A program made the position numbers and the translations under genes. A stretch of DNA of 64,000 nucleotides from an uncultured Tenacibaculum sp. (GTDB lineage Bacteria; Bacteroidota; Bacteroidia; Flavobacteriales; Flavobacteriaceae): the NCBI GenBank assembly GCA_947498055.1, contig CANMJA010000011.1:41345-105344 (forward strand), written 5' to 3'. Each line of letters opens with the position of its first letter. Positions within the stretch are counted from its first letter, which is position 1. Of this stretch, positions 44,950 through 55,343 are shown in pieces. A model generated the notes under the pieces. The model was not told the origin of the DNA and searched no databases. It saw nothing but the letters and a program-made list of their open reading frames with translations.

Positions 44950-46575
44950 TTGAAAAGAATATTTCTTTTTATTACAATACTAGCAGCTATTAATCTTTTT
45001 TCTCAAGGAAAAAGAATTAAAATACTATCCTCTAAATTAACAACTACAGACGAAGAAAAATACCCAGGTGCAACTATTTTAATTGGCGATGTAAAAGTAA
45101 CACATGAAGGCGCCACTTTAGATTGTAAACGTGCATTATTATACAAAGAGAAAAACCTTTTTAAAGCGGTAGGCGAAGTAGTTATAGAACAAGGAGACAG
45201 TATTATTCAATACTCAGATTTTGCAAATTATGATGCAAATACAAAAATTGCAAAATCTTGGGGTAATGTAGAAGTGAATGACAAAGAGATGAAATTAACT
45301 ACAGATACTCTTTATTTTAATCGTACTAAACAACAATTATTTTACCCTACCAAAGGAAAAATTAGAGATAAAAAAAATACTCTTACCAGTAACAGAGGAA
45401 CTTATTACTTAGAAGACAAAAAGTTTACAGCCAAAACAAAGGTAAAAGTAGTAAATCCAGAAAATCTCTTAAATTCAGATCACCTAGATTATTATACAAA
45501 TTCTAACCTAGCATACATCTATGGCCCTTCAACAGTTTTTAACTTAAAGGATAGCACAAAAATCTATGCAGAAAGGGGTTTTTTTGATACTAATACAGAT
45601 ATTTCTTACTTTGTTAAAAACGCAAAACTGTATTTAAAACAAAAAACAATAGAAGGTGATAGTTTATATTACGATAAACGTAAAGGTTTTGCTTCTGCTA
45701 ACAATCGAATTAAGGTAATCGATACTGTTCAAAAAACAATTATTAAAGGAAATTATGCAGAAATTTTTGAACTACAAGATTCTTTATTCATTATTAAAAA
45801 ACCAGTAGCTATATCTATTTTAGAAAAAGACTCTTTGTATATACATGGTGATACCATTTTAATGACTGGTAAAAAAGATAATAGAATTATACGTACTTAT
45901 CATAATGTGAAAATTTTCAAAAAAAATCTTCAGGGTAAATGCGACTCTATTCATACAAACCAATCTACCGGACTTACAAGAATGTTCAAAAATCCTATTT
46001 TGTGGTCTGGTAAAAGTCAAATTACAGGAGATAGTATTCAATTTTTAACGGATAAAGAAACCAATGAATTAGATTCTTTAAGGGTTTTAAAAAATGCTTT
46101 CATTATACAAAAAGACTCTATCGAACCTACTCTTTTTAATCAAATTAAAGGTAGAGACATTTATGGAAAATTTATTGACAATGATTTAAACACCATGCTA
46201 GTAAAAGGTAATGCTGAGTCTTTATATTATAATAGAAATGAAGAAACTTTTAAACTAGAAACCATCACTAAAGAAATTGCTAGTGATATAGAGTTTTTAT
46301 TAGAAAAAAACGAGATTGTTCAAACAAAATATTTTAAAAAATCTGAAGGAAAAACGTATCCGCCATCTGAATTCCCTGAAGAAGACAAAAAGTTTCAAGG
46401 TTTTATTTGGCGAGAAGAAGAACAACCTCTTAAAATGGAAGACATTTTTATTAAAGATTCCGAAAAGACAAAACAAAACATTGATAAAAAAAATAAAGCC
46501 GTAGAAAAAGCAAAAGAAAGATTAAAAAAAGAAAATGTAAAACGAAATAAACTCATTGAAGAGGAAGAAGAATGA
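44950..46575 (+). CDS. OstA-like (LptA/LptD N-terminal-like) envelope protein
   Basis: Protein of 541 residues beginning with a TTG codon; MKRIFLFITILAAINLFSQG is a signal peptide. Residues about 25-450 are a series of OstA-type beta repeats (GATILIGDVKVTHEGATLDCKRAL, then many YSDFANYDANTKIAKSWGNV units), the fold used by LptA/LptD to carry lipopolysaccharide to the outer membrane. The last 60 residues are highly charged and probably helical. A -7 box TATTTTTG at 44923-44930 precedes it. It overlaps the next aminotransferase gene by 4 bases. Confidence 0.85.
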   Translation: MKRIFLFITILAAINLFSQGKRIKILSSKLTTTDEEKYPGATILIGDVKVTHEGATLDCKRALLYKEKNLFKAVGEVVIEQGDSIIQYSDFANYDANTKIAKSWGNVEVNDKEMKLTTDTLYFNRTKQQLFYPTKGKIRDKKNTLTSNRGTYYLEDKKFTAKTKVKVVNPENLLNSDHLDYYTNSNLAYIYGPSTVFNLKDSTKIYAERGFFDTNTDISYFVKNAKLYLKQKTIEGDSLYYDKRKGFASANNRIKVIDTVQKTIIKGNYAEIFELQDSLFIIKKPVAISILEKDSLYIHGDTILMTGKKDNRIIRTYHNVKIFKKNLQGKCDSIHTNQSTGLTRMFKNPILWSGKSQITGDSIQFLTDKETNELDSLRVLKNAFIIQKDSIEPTLFNQIKGRDIYGKFIDNDLNTMLVKGNAESLYYNRNEETFKLETITKEIASDIEFLLEKNEIVQTKYFKKSEGKTYPPSEFPEEDKKFQGFIWREEEQPLKMEDIFIKDSEKTKQNIDKKNKAVEKAKERLKKENVKRNKLIEEEEE

Positions 46576-47753
46576 AACAAGATTTTCTTAAATATCAAGC
46601 ACAAACCACCCCTCACCCACTTGGTATACAAATAGCACGGGCAAAAGGAAGTTATATTTATGATTCTGATGATAATGCTTATTTAGATTTCGTTGCTGGA
46701 GTTTCAGCAAATAGTTTAGGCCATTGTAATGAAAAAGTTAATAAAGCTATAATACATCAAATAAATACTTACACACATGTAATGGTGTATGGTGAATTTA
46801 TTCAGGAGCCTCAACTAAATTTATGTAAAGCACTTATTAAAACACTACCTAATTCTTTATATTCGGTTTACTTAGTAAACTCTGGCACAGAAGCAACTGA
46901 AGGAGCACTTAAATTAGCTAAAAGATTTACAAATAGAAGTGAAATTATTGCAGCAAAAGATGCATACCATGGAAACACTGCCGGAGCAATGAGTGTTTGT
47001 GGAGCAGAGCAACAAAACAGTGCTTTTAGACCTTTAGTACCTGGAACTAAATTTATAGAATTTAATAACGAAGAGGAACTAAATAAAATAACAACGAAAA
47101 CAGCAGCAGTAATATTAGAAACTATTCAAGGTGGCGCAGGGTTTATAGAACCTAAAAATAATTTTTTAAAAAAAGTAAAAGATAGATGTAAAAAAGTTGG
47201 TGCATTATTAATTCTTGATGAAATTCAAACTGGTATAGGTAGAACTGGTACTTTTTGGGGATTTGAAAATTACCATGTTGTTCCTGATATTATTATTACT
47301 GGTAAAGGATTAGGTGGAGGAATGCCAATTGGAGCATTTATTGCATCTAATAAAATAATGAGCTGTTTAAAAGACAATCCTAAACTTGGTCATATTACAA
47401 CCTTTGGAGGACACCCAGTTATTTCTGCCGCTAGTTTAGCTACTGTAAACGAAATATCAAACTCAAACATTATACCTGAAACTCTTAGAAAAGAGCAAAT
47501 TATAAGGCAACATTTACAACACCCATTAATAAAAGAAATACGAGGTAAAGGATTAATGTTAGCGTTAATAATGGAGTCTTCTAATATAGCAGATACGGTA
47601 ATCTTAACTGCTTTAAAACAGCATGTAATTTTATTTTGGCTATTATATGAAAAAAAAGCAATAAGAATTACACCCCCACTAACGATATCTGACAAAGAGT
47701 TAATTAATGGATGTGAAATTTTAACAAATATTTTAAACAATATAGCAAATTAA
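46572..47753 (+). CDS. Class III pyridoxal-phosphate aminotransferase
   Basis: Cytoplasmic PLP enzyme of 393 residues of the ornithine/acetylornithine aminotransferase family. Landmarks: VNSGTEATEGALKLAKR, DAYHGNT, LLILDEIQTGIGRTG and the PLP lysine in IITGKGLGGGMPIGAF. The family includes ArgD, but the substrate cannot be fixed from the sequence, and no arginine gene is nearby. It overlaps the OstA-like gene and is closed by a terminator. Confidence 0.88.
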   Translation: MKQDFLKYQAQTTPHPLGIQIARAKGSYIYDSDDNAYLDFVAGVSANSLGHCNEKVNKAIIHQINTYTHVMVYGEFIQEPQLNLCKALIKTLPNSLYSVYLVNSGTEATEGALKLAKRFTNRSEIIAAKDAYHGNTAGAMSVCGAEQQNSAFRPLVPGTKFIEFNNEEELNKITTKTAAVILETIQGGAGFIEPKNNFLKKVKDRCKKVGALLILDEIQTGIGRTGTFWGFENYHVVPDIIITGKGLGGGMPIGAFIASNKIMSCLKDNPKLGHITTFGGHPVISAASLATVNEISNSNIIPETLRKEQIIRQHLQHPLIKEIRGKGLMLALIMESSNIADTVILTALKQHVILFWLLYEKKAIRITPPLTISDKELINGCEILTNILNNIAN

Positions 47754-47806
47754 TCCGCGTTCTATAATTGTCTATTATAGTTGATTGGGGATATTATTAA
47801 CTATTG

Positions 47807-47842
47807 AAAATCGGTCAAATATTTTTTTTGGCCGATTTTTTT
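47807..47842 (+). terminator. Terminator after the aminotransferase
   Basis: 13-bp stem with one G-T pair (47807-47819 with 47827-47839) ending in T-rich DNA. It is followed by about 220 bases of AT-rich sequence in which I see nothing. Confidence 0.85.
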
Positions 47843-48059
47843 ATTTAAAACTTTCTCTACGCAGAAAAAAGACATGTATTATTCATACAATACCCTATCA
47901 AATAATACTGATTTTACTACAATAAAACATGCAACAAACTTTAATTAAATAATTTATTTTAATCGTTAAAAATTAATTATTTACTTTTTTAAATCTATTT
48001 TTTCAATTAAATATTTAAAAAAGGCATCTAAAAATCAGTAATTCAACAGAAAACATTTT

Positions 48060-48089
48060 TTGTAGGAACAACTAATTTTTTATATTTTG
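48060..48089 (+). promoter_or_regulatory. Promoter of the acyl-CoA synthetase gene
   Basis: TTG (48060-48062), 19 bases, ATATTTTG (48082-48089): one mismatch in the -7 box. It would start transcription about 17 bases before the ATG at 48112. Confidence 0.5.
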
Positions 48090-48111
48090 TATGACACAAA
48101 TTTAGGTATAT

Positions 48112-49881
48112 ATGTCGATTGAAATTAAGCGTCTTTTTGATTTTCCATACTATCAATTAGAAAAATATGATCTTAAAAAATCATTAATAACAAAAAATGG
48201 AGAGAAATGGGAAGCAACTTCTACCAAGGAGTATATAGAAAAAGCGAATGCAATAAGTAGAGGCTTATTAAGATTAGGAATTAAACCAAATGATAAAATT
48301 GCTATTATTTCTACGAATAACAGAACAGAATGGAATATTTGTGACGTTGGTATATTACAAGTTGGAGCCCAAAATGTTCCTATTTACCCAACTATTTCAA
48401 AAGAAGATTATGAATATGTATTAAATCATTCAGAATCTATTTATTGTTTTGTATCTGACGAAGCAATTCTTGAAAAAATAAATCAAATTAAAGGAAATAC
48501 TAAACTAAAAGAAGTATTCACTTTTGAAGATATTTTAGGCGAAAAAAATTGGTCTGAACTACTAGAATTAGGAAAAGATAAAAGTAACCAAGAGGAAGTT
48601 GAAGAAAGAAAAAATGCTGTAAAAACAGATGATTTAGCTACTCTAATTTATACTTCGGGAACAACAGGAAAGCCTAAAGGTGTTATGCTTTCACATAAAA
48701 ATATTGTTTCTAATGTGCTTGCTAGTGCTCTTAGAGTTCCTCTAGATAAAGGAAAAGGAAGAGGTTTAAGTTTTTTACCCATCTGTCACATTTTCGAAAG
48801 AATGATTTTATATCTATATCAATATTGTGGTATTTCTATTTATTTTGCTGAGTCTATTGAAAAATTAAGCGAAAATGCTCAAGAAACAAAACCACATGTA
48901 ATGACTGCTGTTCCTAGGCTTTATGAAAAAATATATGATAAAATATATGCAAAAGGAGCTAGTCTTTCAGGAGTAAAAAAGGGATTGTTTTTTTGGGCAA
49001 TTAATTTAGGGTTAAAATACCAACCTTATGGTCAAAACGGTTGGTGGTACGAAAAACAACTTTCTATAGCTAGAAAACTTATTTTTACCAAATGGCAAGC
49101 TGCTTTAGGTGGTGAACTTAAGTTAATGGTTTCTGGTAGTGCCGCTTTACAACCTCGTTTAGCTAGAGTTTTTGCAGCTGCTAATATGCCTGTGATGGAA
49201 GGTTATGGCTTAACTGAAACATCTCCTGTAATATCTGTTAATGATATAAGAGATGGGGGATTTAAAATTAATACTGTTGGTAGGTTAATTGATGGTGTAG
49301 AAATTAAAATATCTGAACAAGATGAAATTTTAGTAAAAGGTCCTAATGTAATGATGGGGTATTATAAAGACCCAGAAAAAACTGCGGAAGTTATTAAAAA
49401 TGGTTATTTCCATACAGGAGATAAAGGTAAAATTGAAAATGGATTTTTAAGCATTACTGGTCGTATTAAAGAAATGTTTAAAACCTCTGGAGGTAAATAT
49501 GTTATACCTACTTTGTTAGAAGATAAATTAAAACAATCTAGATTTATAGAACAAGTTATGGTAGTAGGAGAAAGTGAAAAAATGCCTACCGCCCTAATAC
49601 AACCAAACTTTGATTTTGTTAAAGAATGGGCTAATCGTAACGATATAAAATTCTCTAATCTTAAAGAACTAATTTCTAACAAAAAAGTTATAGATAGAAT
49701 TCAAGAGGAAGTAGATGATTGTAATATTAATTTTGGTAAATGGGAAAGAATAAAACGCTTTACATTAACTCCAGAAGAATGGACTGTAGATGGAGGACAC
49801 TTAACACCTACCATGAAAATGAAACGGAAAATTATTAAAGAAATATACAATGATTTATACGAAAAAATGTACGATAGATAA
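48112..49881 (+). CDS. Long-chain fatty acid-CoA ligase
   Basis: AMP-binding enzyme of 589 residues that activates fatty acids through an acyl-adenylate. The phosphate-binding loop LIYTSGTTGKPKGVMLSHKN, the GYGLTETSP motif and the YFHTGDKG adenosine-binding segment are all intact. It belongs to the long FadD15/Acsl-like group common in Bacteroidota. It is membrane-associated and supports fatty acid uptake or phospholipid recycling. A 40-base perfect palindrome ends its transcript. Confidence 0.93.
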   Translation: MSIEIKRLFDFPYYQLEKYDLKKSLITKNGEKWEATSTKEYIEKANAISRGLLRLGIKPNDKIAIISTNNRTEWNICDVGILQVGAQNVPIYPTISKEDYEYVLNHSESIYCFVSDEAILEKINQIKGNTKLKEVFTFEDILGEKNWSELLELGKDKSNQEEVEERKNAVKTDDLATLIYTSGTTGKPKGVMLSHKNIVSNVLASALRVPLDKGKGRGLSFLPICHIFERMILYLYQYCGISIYFAESIEKLSENAQETKPHVMTAVPRLYEKIYDKIYAKGASLSGVKKGLFFWAINLGLKYQPYGQNGWWYEKQLSIARKLIFTKWQAALGGELKLMVSGSAALQPRLARVFAAANMPVMEGYGLTETSPVISVNDIRDGGFKINTVGRLIDGVEIKISEQDEILVKGPNVMMGYYKDPEKTAEVIKNGYFHTGDKGKIENGFLSITGRIKEMFKTSGGKYVIPTLLEDKLKQSRFIEQVMVVGESEKMPTALIQPNFDFVKEWANRNDIKFSNLKELISNKKVIDRIQEEVDDCNINFGKWERIKRFTLTPEEWTVDGGHLTPTMKMKRKIIKEIYNDLYEKMYDR

Positions 49882-49896
49882 TAGTACATTTTATTT

Positions 49897-49936
49897 TTAA
49901 CTAAAAAAAACTGTTTAAACAGTTTTTTTTAGTTAA
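49897..49936 (+). terminator. 40-base perfect palindromic terminator
   Basis: Two perfect 20-base arms with no mismatches, including eight-base A and T runs. It ends the acyl-CoA ligase transcript and works in either direction. Confidence 0.9.
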
Positions 49937-50136
49937 CATGAATATCAAAAACAAGAAGTAATAGTATTATATCAAAAAACAATGCAAAAAACACTTTGCT
50001 TAAGTTTTATTCAAAAAAATAGTTTTTGGTATAGTTATTGTTTAACATAATTTAACAAAAACTATATACTATGCAATTACCAATTACTATTAAAGGTATA
50101 TTGAAGGGGGAACTTTGTTATGAAAAACTATGAAAC
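49937..50136. other. Gene-free stretch between two terminators
   Basis: About 200 bases. It contains two very short open frames, 50071-50133 (20 codons) and 50120-50152 (10 codons, running into the downstream terminator stem), and a purine-rich run AAGGGGGAAC at 50105-50113. None has clear coding evidence. It could encode a small RNA. Confidence 0.4.
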
Positions 50137-50166
50137 AAAAAAGACTGCTTAAAAGCAGTCTTTTTT
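50137..50166 (-). terminator. Bidirectional terminator after ychF
   Basis: Perfect 14-bp stem (50137-50150 with 50153-50166) with a two-base spacer as loop, flanked by A and T runs. It follows the minus-strand ychF stop at 50190. Confidence 0.88.
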
Positions 50167-50189
50167 TATTATATTTTTATATTGATTTT

Positions 50190-51281
50190 TTATACATTAA
50201 ACCTAAAATGCATCACATCACCATCTGAAACAACATACTCTTTTCCTTCAACTCTAACCTTCCCTGCTTCTTTCACTTTTGCTTCAGAACCATAAGTTTC
50301 GTAATCTTTAAAACTTATAGTTTCCGCCCTTATAAATCCTTTTTCAAAATCCGTATGTATAACCCCAGCTGCTTGAGGAGCAGTAGAACCAACAGGTATA
50401 GTCCAAGCTCTAACTTCTTTTACTCCCGCAGTAAAATAAGTTTGTAAATTTAATAACTGATATGCAGATCTAATTAAACGTGATACTCCTGGTTCTTCCA
50501 AACCTATATCATTTAAAAACATTTGGCGCTCTTCATAGTCTTCTAATTCAGTAATATCTGCCTCTGTTGCAACTGCTAAAATTATAATCTCTGCATCTTC
50601 ATTTTTAACAGCTTCTCTAACTTTATCTACATAAGCATTTCCTTCTTTTGCAGAAGCTTCGTCAACATTACATACGTATAATACTGGTTTAGCTGTAATA
50701 AATTGCATAGAAACAACTAACTCTTGTTCTTTTTCTGTAAACTCCATTGTTCTAACAGACTTACCTTCTAATAAGGTTTCTTGAATTTTCAACAATAAAG
50801 CTAATTCTGCTTGCGCTTCTTTATTTCCAGTTTTAGCAGTTCTTTTAACCTTCTCTAATCTCTTCTCTACAGTTTCTAAGTCTTTCAACTGCAACTCTAT
50901 ATCAATAGTCTCTTTATCTCTAACTGGATCTACAGTTTCATCTACATGAATAATATTTTCATTATCAAAACAACGCAACACATGTAAAATAGCATCCGTT
51001 TCTCTAATATTTGCTAAAAATTGATTTCCTAGCCCTTCTCCTTTACTAGCTCCTCTTACTAAACCAGCTATATCTACTATTTCTACAGTAGCAGGAACTA
51101 CCTTTTCTGGATTTACCAACTCTTCTAATTTCTCTAATCTTGTATCTGGTACATTTACAACTCCCAAATTAGGTTCTATAGTACAAAACGGAAAATTTGC
51201 ACTTTGAGCTTTGGCATTTGATAAACAATTAAATAATGTTGACTTTCCTACATTAGGTAATCCGACTATTCCGGCTTTCAT
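50190..51281 (-). CDS. ychF: Redox-regulated ATPase YchF
   Basis: P-loop ATPase/GTPase of the Obg family, 363 residues, which binds ribosomes and affects translation fidelity and stress responses. The N-terminus [19 protein letters not shown] is the Walker A motif and [13 protein letters not shown] is the switch I region; [20 protein letters not shown] follows. The C-terminal TGS domain ends VMHFRFNV. A -7 box (TACCTTTG, 51302-51309 minus) is 20 bases upstream of the start. It stands alone, convergent with the acyl-CoA ligase. Confidence 0.97.
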   Translation of the reverse strand: MKAGIVGLPNVGKSTLFNCLSNAKAQSANFPFCTIEPNLGVVNVPDTRLEKLEELVNPEKVVPATVEIVDIAGLVRGASKGEGLGNQFLANIRETDAILHVLRCFDNENIIHVDETVDPVRDKETIDIELQLKDLETVEKRLEKVKRTAKTGNKEAQAELALLLKIQETLLEGKSVRTMEFTEKEQELVVSMQFITAKPVLYVCNVDEASAKEGNAYVDKVREAVKNEDAEIIILAVATEADITELEDYEERQMFLNDIGLEEPGVSRLIRSAYQLLNLQTYFTAGVKEVRAWTIPVGSTAPQAAGVIHTDFEKGFIRAETISFKDYETYGSEAKVKEAGKVRVEGKEYVVSDGDVMHFRFNV

Positions 51282-51301
51282 ATTCTACGATTTTAGCGGT
51301 G

Positions 51302-51309
51302 CAAAGGTA
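51302..51309 (-). promoter_or_regulatory. -7 box of ychF
   Basis: TACCTTTG on the minus strand is a perfect match 20 bases upstream of the start codon. No suitable TTG was found. Confidence 0.5.
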
Positions 51310-51477
51310 CTATATTTATTTATTAATATATAGTCTATTATCAAATCTTCAATAACCCTTATACAATATTATTAATTACATAAAAAAGTTAAAAAACAAG
51401 AAAAAAAAATAGAAAAAAGTTAAAAAAATAAAAAAAATGAATAGTTTTAACCCTAATTAACTAAATATTTTTAAATT

Positions 51478-54453
51478 ATGATAAGAACAAAACTATTAAT
51501 TTTATTTTCTCTATTTAGCAGTATAATTTTATCTGCTCAAACTAAAATTAGCGGGAAAATTACTGATGTTAATAACGAACCCTTACCTGGTGCAAGTGTC
51601 GTTGAAAAAGGTACTAGCAATGGTACTTCTACCAATTTTGATGGAATGTTTGAATTAAATGTTTCAAGTGGTGCAACATTAGTTATTAGTTTTACAGGAT
51701 TCGACACCAAAGAAGTAAAAGTAAATGGTAAAACAAATTTAACCATTGTTTTAAAAGAAGGAGTTCAATTAGATGAAGTCGTAATAACTGGATCAAGAAC
51801 TCCAGCTAGAAGTAACACTACAAGTCCATTACCAGTAGATATTGTTGGAGTAAAAGAATTACAAGCTACAGGACAAGCTACTTTTGATAAAGCTTTACAA
51901 TATAAAATACCATCATTTAACACAGTACAAACTCCTGTAAACGATGCTACCTCTTTACTAGATCCTTATGAAATAAGAAATATGGGACCTAGTAGAACAT
52001 TAATACTTATTAATGGTAAGCGTAAAAATTTAAGTGCTTTATTATATACACAAACCTCACCTGGTCGTGGAGAAACAGGTGCAGATATCTCAGGAATACC
52101 CACAGACGCTATTAAATCTATTCAGATTTTACGTGATGGAGCCTCTGCTCAATATGGATCTGATGCCATTGCTGGTGTAATGAATATTATTTTAAAAGAC
52201 GATTACAAAAATGGTTCTGCTACTTTTAGATCTGGTATTACTGGGGAAGGAGACGGAGAAATGCTTGGTGTAAGTGTTAATAATGGAAGTAAAATTGGAG
52301 AGGATAAAGGTTTTATTAACTATACTATAGATTTTTCTAAAACGGCATTAGCGAATAGACCTGGAACTGTAGATGCAGATGGAGAATTTGGTGATTTTGT
52401 TTTCACTAATCCTAATAGTTATAACAGTTTTCTTGATGGTTCTTTTTTAGGAGGACAAGATTTAACAGGGTTTACCGTAGATCAAGCAAATGCAGAGTTT
52501 AATAATAATTATATAGGAACAGCTGATTACAATACAAGATTAGCTACTATAAATTCAAATAATACTACTGGAAGACAATCTGTTGATGAATTTTTATCAA
52601 GAAGACCAGATGCTGGAAATATTAATGGATCTCCTGAAACAACTGCTGCTAAATTTTTAATTAATGGTAGTTTCGATTTAACTAAAGATAGCGAGCTTTA
52701 TTTTAATGCTGCTTATATTTATAAAAAAGTAAATAGTTTTGCTAATTATAGAACTCCATACTGGAGAACTGTTTCTGACTTTCCTTATTTAGCTAACTTT
52801 TTCCCTGGAGGTAATCCAAATAATCCAGGAGGATATGATGGGTATGTACCAACTTTTGAAGGTAATTTAAATGATTTCAATGCTACTTTAGGATTTAAAT
52901 CTGTTATCAATGAATGGAATGTAGATGCAAGTGCAACTTTTGGTGGTAACCAACAAACATATAATGTAAATAATTCACATAATAGAAATGTTGTTTTATC
53001 TCCTGCTACATGGGTAGATGCTAATAACAATGGAATTGTTGATCCAGGAGAAACTACAGAAAGCGCTCAATTATACAGAGAAAATAGCCCTATTAGTTTT
53101 GATCCAGGTGGTACTGCTTTTAATCATGTCGTTGGAAACATAGATATATCTAGAATATTGTCTGATCAAGTAGCTATCGCAGTTGGTGCCGAATTTAGAA
53201 CAGAAAATTTTGAAATAATTGAAGGAGGTTTAGCTTCTTACGATGGCGGAGGAGCTGATTCTTTTGCTGGTAACAGCCCTGAAAATTCTGGTAACTTTAA
53301 TAGATATAACTTAGGTGGTTATTTTGATGTTGCTTGGGATGTTACTGAAGATTTTTTATTAAATGGTACCGTAAGAGCTGAAAACTTTTCTGATTTCGGA
53401 AGTACTTTTGTATGGAAAGCTAGTTCTCGTTATAAATTTGCAGAAGACAAATACACCGTTAGAGCTTCTGTTTCTACAGGGTTTAGAGCACCTACATTAC
53501 ATCAAATATTTACACAAAAAGCACAATATAGCTTTGTTCCTGGCGCAGGTATACAAGTTGGAGGTTTAGTTAATAACGTTTCTCCTCAAGCTCGTTTATT
53601 AGGTATTCCAAAATTAACTGCTGAAGAATCTACTAACTTTACGATAGGTATAGGTGCTAAGCCTTTTAAAAACTTCTCTTTCACCATAGATTACTATAAT
53701 ATTGCTGTAGATGATAGAATTGTTTTAAGTTCTGAAATAGGAGGAACTGCTACAGATGCAGTTGGAAACAGCATTGGAAACACTGCTTTAGACCAAGTTT
53801 TAACAAATAATAATTTAAGTGACTTAAGCTTTTTTGTGAATGCTATAGACACTAAAACTTCTGGATTAGATGTTGTTGTTAGTTATAAAAATTTAGCTTT
53901 AGGTAATGGTAAATTAGGTTTTAATTTATCTGGTAATTATACTATAGAAAATGAAAGAGTTGGTGCTGTTAAGAATCCTAAAATAGTTGCAGATGCTGGA
54001 CAATCTGTAGTTAATGCTACACAAGAAGCTCTATTTTTTACTTCTAGACCACAAACTAAATGGATTTTAGGTACTACTTATGATATAGATAAATTTGCTT
54101 TTTCATTAAATAATACTTTCTTTGGAAAAACAACTTTTAAACAACAAGGTTTAGATAATAATTTAAGAACCGAATTTATTCCTAAAATTGTAACAGATTT
54201 GGGAGTTAATTACAATATAACAGATAATATTACGGTTTCAGCAAATATAAACAACCTTTTAGATGTATTACCTGAATGGGAATTTGTAGCTGAAAATGCA
54301 GCAGGTAGTGCTATTTTAGCAGATCCTGCTCAAACAAAAGCCCAATCTAATCTAATTACATTTAACCAACGTTATTCTCAGATGACATATGATGGTTATC
54401 ATTTTAGTCAATTAGGGAGAATGTTTAATTTATCTGTAAACTATAGATTTTAA
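51478..54453 (+). CDS. TonB-dependent receptor
   Basis: Outer-membrane receptor of 991 residues that imports a ligand with TonB energy. It has a signal peptide (to about residue 20), a carboxypeptidase-regulatory-like domain (KISGKITDVNNEPLPGASVV, about 22-100), a TonB-box-like stretch LDEVVITGSR, a plug domain (RTLILINGKRKN, IKSIQILRDGASAQYGSDAIAGVMNI) and a beta-barrel that ends NLSVNYRF, the usual terminal aromatic. There is no SusD partner next to it, so it is not a standard polysaccharide locus. The substrate is unknown. A terminator follows. Confidence 0.93.
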   Translation: MIRTKLLILFSLFSSIILSAQTKISGKITDVNNEPLPGASVVEKGTSNGTSTNFDGMFELNVSSGATLVISFTGFDTKEVKVNGKTNLTIVLKEGVQLDEVVITGSRTPARSNTTSPLPVDIVGVKELQATGQATFDKALQYKIPSFNTVQTPVNDATSLLDPYEIRNMGPSRTLILINGKRKNLSALLYTQTSPGRGETGADISGIPTDAIKSIQILRDGASAQYGSDAIAGVMNIILKDDYKNGSATFRSGITGEGDGEMLGVSVNNGSKIGEDKGFINYTIDFSKTALANRPGTVDADGEFGDFVFTNPNSYNSFLDGSFLGGQDLTGFTVDQANAEFNNNYIGTADYNTRLATINSNNTTGRQSVDEFLSRRPDAGNINGSPETTAAKFLINGSFDLTKDSELYFNAAYIYKKVNSFANYRTPYWRTVSDFPYLANFFPGGNPNNPGGYDGYVPTFEGNLNDFNATLGFKSVINEWNVDASATFGGNQQTYNVNNSHNRNVVLSPATWVDANNNGIVDPGETTESAQLYRENSPISFDPGGTAFNHVVGNIDISRILSDQVAIAVGAEFRTENFEIIEGGLASYDGGGADSFAGNSPENSGNFNRYNLGGYFDVAWDVTEDFLLNGTVRAENFSDFGSTFVWKASSRYKFAEDKYTVRASVSTGFRAPTLHQIFTQKAQYSFVPGAGIQVGGLVNNVSPQARLLGIPKLTAEESTNFTIGIGAKPFKNFSFTIDYYNIAVDDRIVLSSEIGGTATDAVGNSIGNTALDQVLTNNNLSDLSFFVNAIDTKTSGLDVVVSYKNLALGNGKLGFNLSGNYTIENERVGAVKNPKIVADAGQSVVNATQEALFFTSRPQTKWILGTTYDIDKFAFSLNNTFFGKTTFKQQGLDNNLRTEFIPKIVTDLGVNYNITDNITVSANINNLLDVLPEWEFVAENAAGSAILADPAQTKAQSNLITFNQRYSQMTYDGYHFSQLGRMFNLSVNYRF

Positions 54454-54476
54454 TTTTTTATAAAAATTAATTATAA

Positions 54477-54511
54477 AAAACACCGAAATCTTTAGTAGAT
54501 TTCGGTGTTTT
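54477..54511 (+). terminator. Terminator after the TonB-dependent receptor
   Basis: Perfect 15-bp stem (54477-54491 with 54497-54511) around the loop TTAGT. Confidence 0.9.
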
Positions 54512-54548
54512 CATTAAAAATAAAGTCAATTAACCTATACTATAAAAA

Positions 54549-55292
54549 ATGCAAAGTCTCTACACAAATGGATTTGAAAATCTCTATGACGAAATGTATA
54601 AAACATTTATAAATTATAAGGATGAATTTTTATTTTACTCTAAAGTTTTAAAACAATATCAAAAAGAAAATGTCTTAGAAATTGGTTGCGGTTCTGGTAA
54701 TCTTGCTAAAATTTTTATTAATTCTTCTATCAATTATACAGGATTAGATCTTAGCAACGCTATGATTAAACTTTCTCAAAGTAAAAATCCTACAGGTAAT
54801 TTTATACAAGGAAACATCGAAACTTTTAATTTAAACAAACTAACAGATTCTATTATTATAACAGGAAGAACTTCTAGCTATTTAGAAACCAATTTAACTG
54901 TTAATAATGCTTTAAATTCCATCTATAAAAATTTAAATTCTAATGGTATCCTATGTTTCGATTTTATTGATGCAAATCGATTTTTTAAAGAAATAAAAAA
55001 TGGAAAAATATTTAATCATCAAGCAAAAGTTAACAACGAAATTTATTATAGAGAAAGTTACATGGAGCCAAACAAACAGCTCGATAACTTCATGTTTAAC
55101 TGGAATTCAACCTACTACAAAAAAGAACAACAAAAAGATAGCATCCTAACCAAAGATATATCTACTGTAAGAGCTTTTACGAAAGACGAATGGAGATTAC
55201 TTTTAGAACTTCATAATTTTAAATTACTAGAATTTATAGATAGAAAAAGTTATGCTTTTGATACTTATGTTGTAGTTGCTCAAAAAACATAA
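54549..55292 (+). CDS. SAM-dependent methyltransferase
   Basis: Class I methyltransferase of 247 residues; the SAM-binding glycine motif VLEIGCGSGNLAKIF, the acidic loop TGLDLSNAMI and a later SNGILCFDFIDANRF block are typical. The substrate is unknown. It is flanked by terminators on both sides, so it is a single-gene unit. Confidence 0.88.
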   Translation: MQSLYTNGFENLYDEMYKTFINYKDEFLFYSKVLKQYQKENVLEIGCGSGNLAKIFINSSINYTGLDLSNAMIKLSQSKNPTGNFIQGNIETFNLNKLTDSIIITGRTSSYLETNLTVNNALNSIYKNLNSNGILCFDFIDANRFFKEIKNGKIFNHQAKVNNEIYYRESYMEPNKQLDNFMFNWNSTYYKKEQQKDSILTKDISTVRAFTKDEWRLLLELHNFKLLEFIDRKSYAFDTYVVVAQKT

Positions 55293-55294
55293 AA

Positions 55295-55318
55295 AAACCC
55301 ACTATAAAATGTGGGTTT
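55295..55318. terminator. Terminator between convergent genes
   Basis: 8-bp stem (55295-55302 with 55311-55318) around an 8-base loop, between the methyltransferase and the ferredoxin genes, which converge; it serves both. Confidence 0.75.
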
Positions 55319-55343
55319 CCTATTCTAATTATATAAAAAGTTC

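Noticed and set aside
50071..50133. 20-codon frame MQLPITIKGILKGELCYEKL as a gene
   Set aside because: No promoter, ribosome signal or recognisable family; kept only as part of a finding on the gene-free island.
51478..54453. TonB-dependent receptor as part of a SusCD polysaccharide locus
   Set aside because: No SusD-like gene, glycoside hydrolase or sulfatase lies next to it; it is enclosed by ychF and a terminator.
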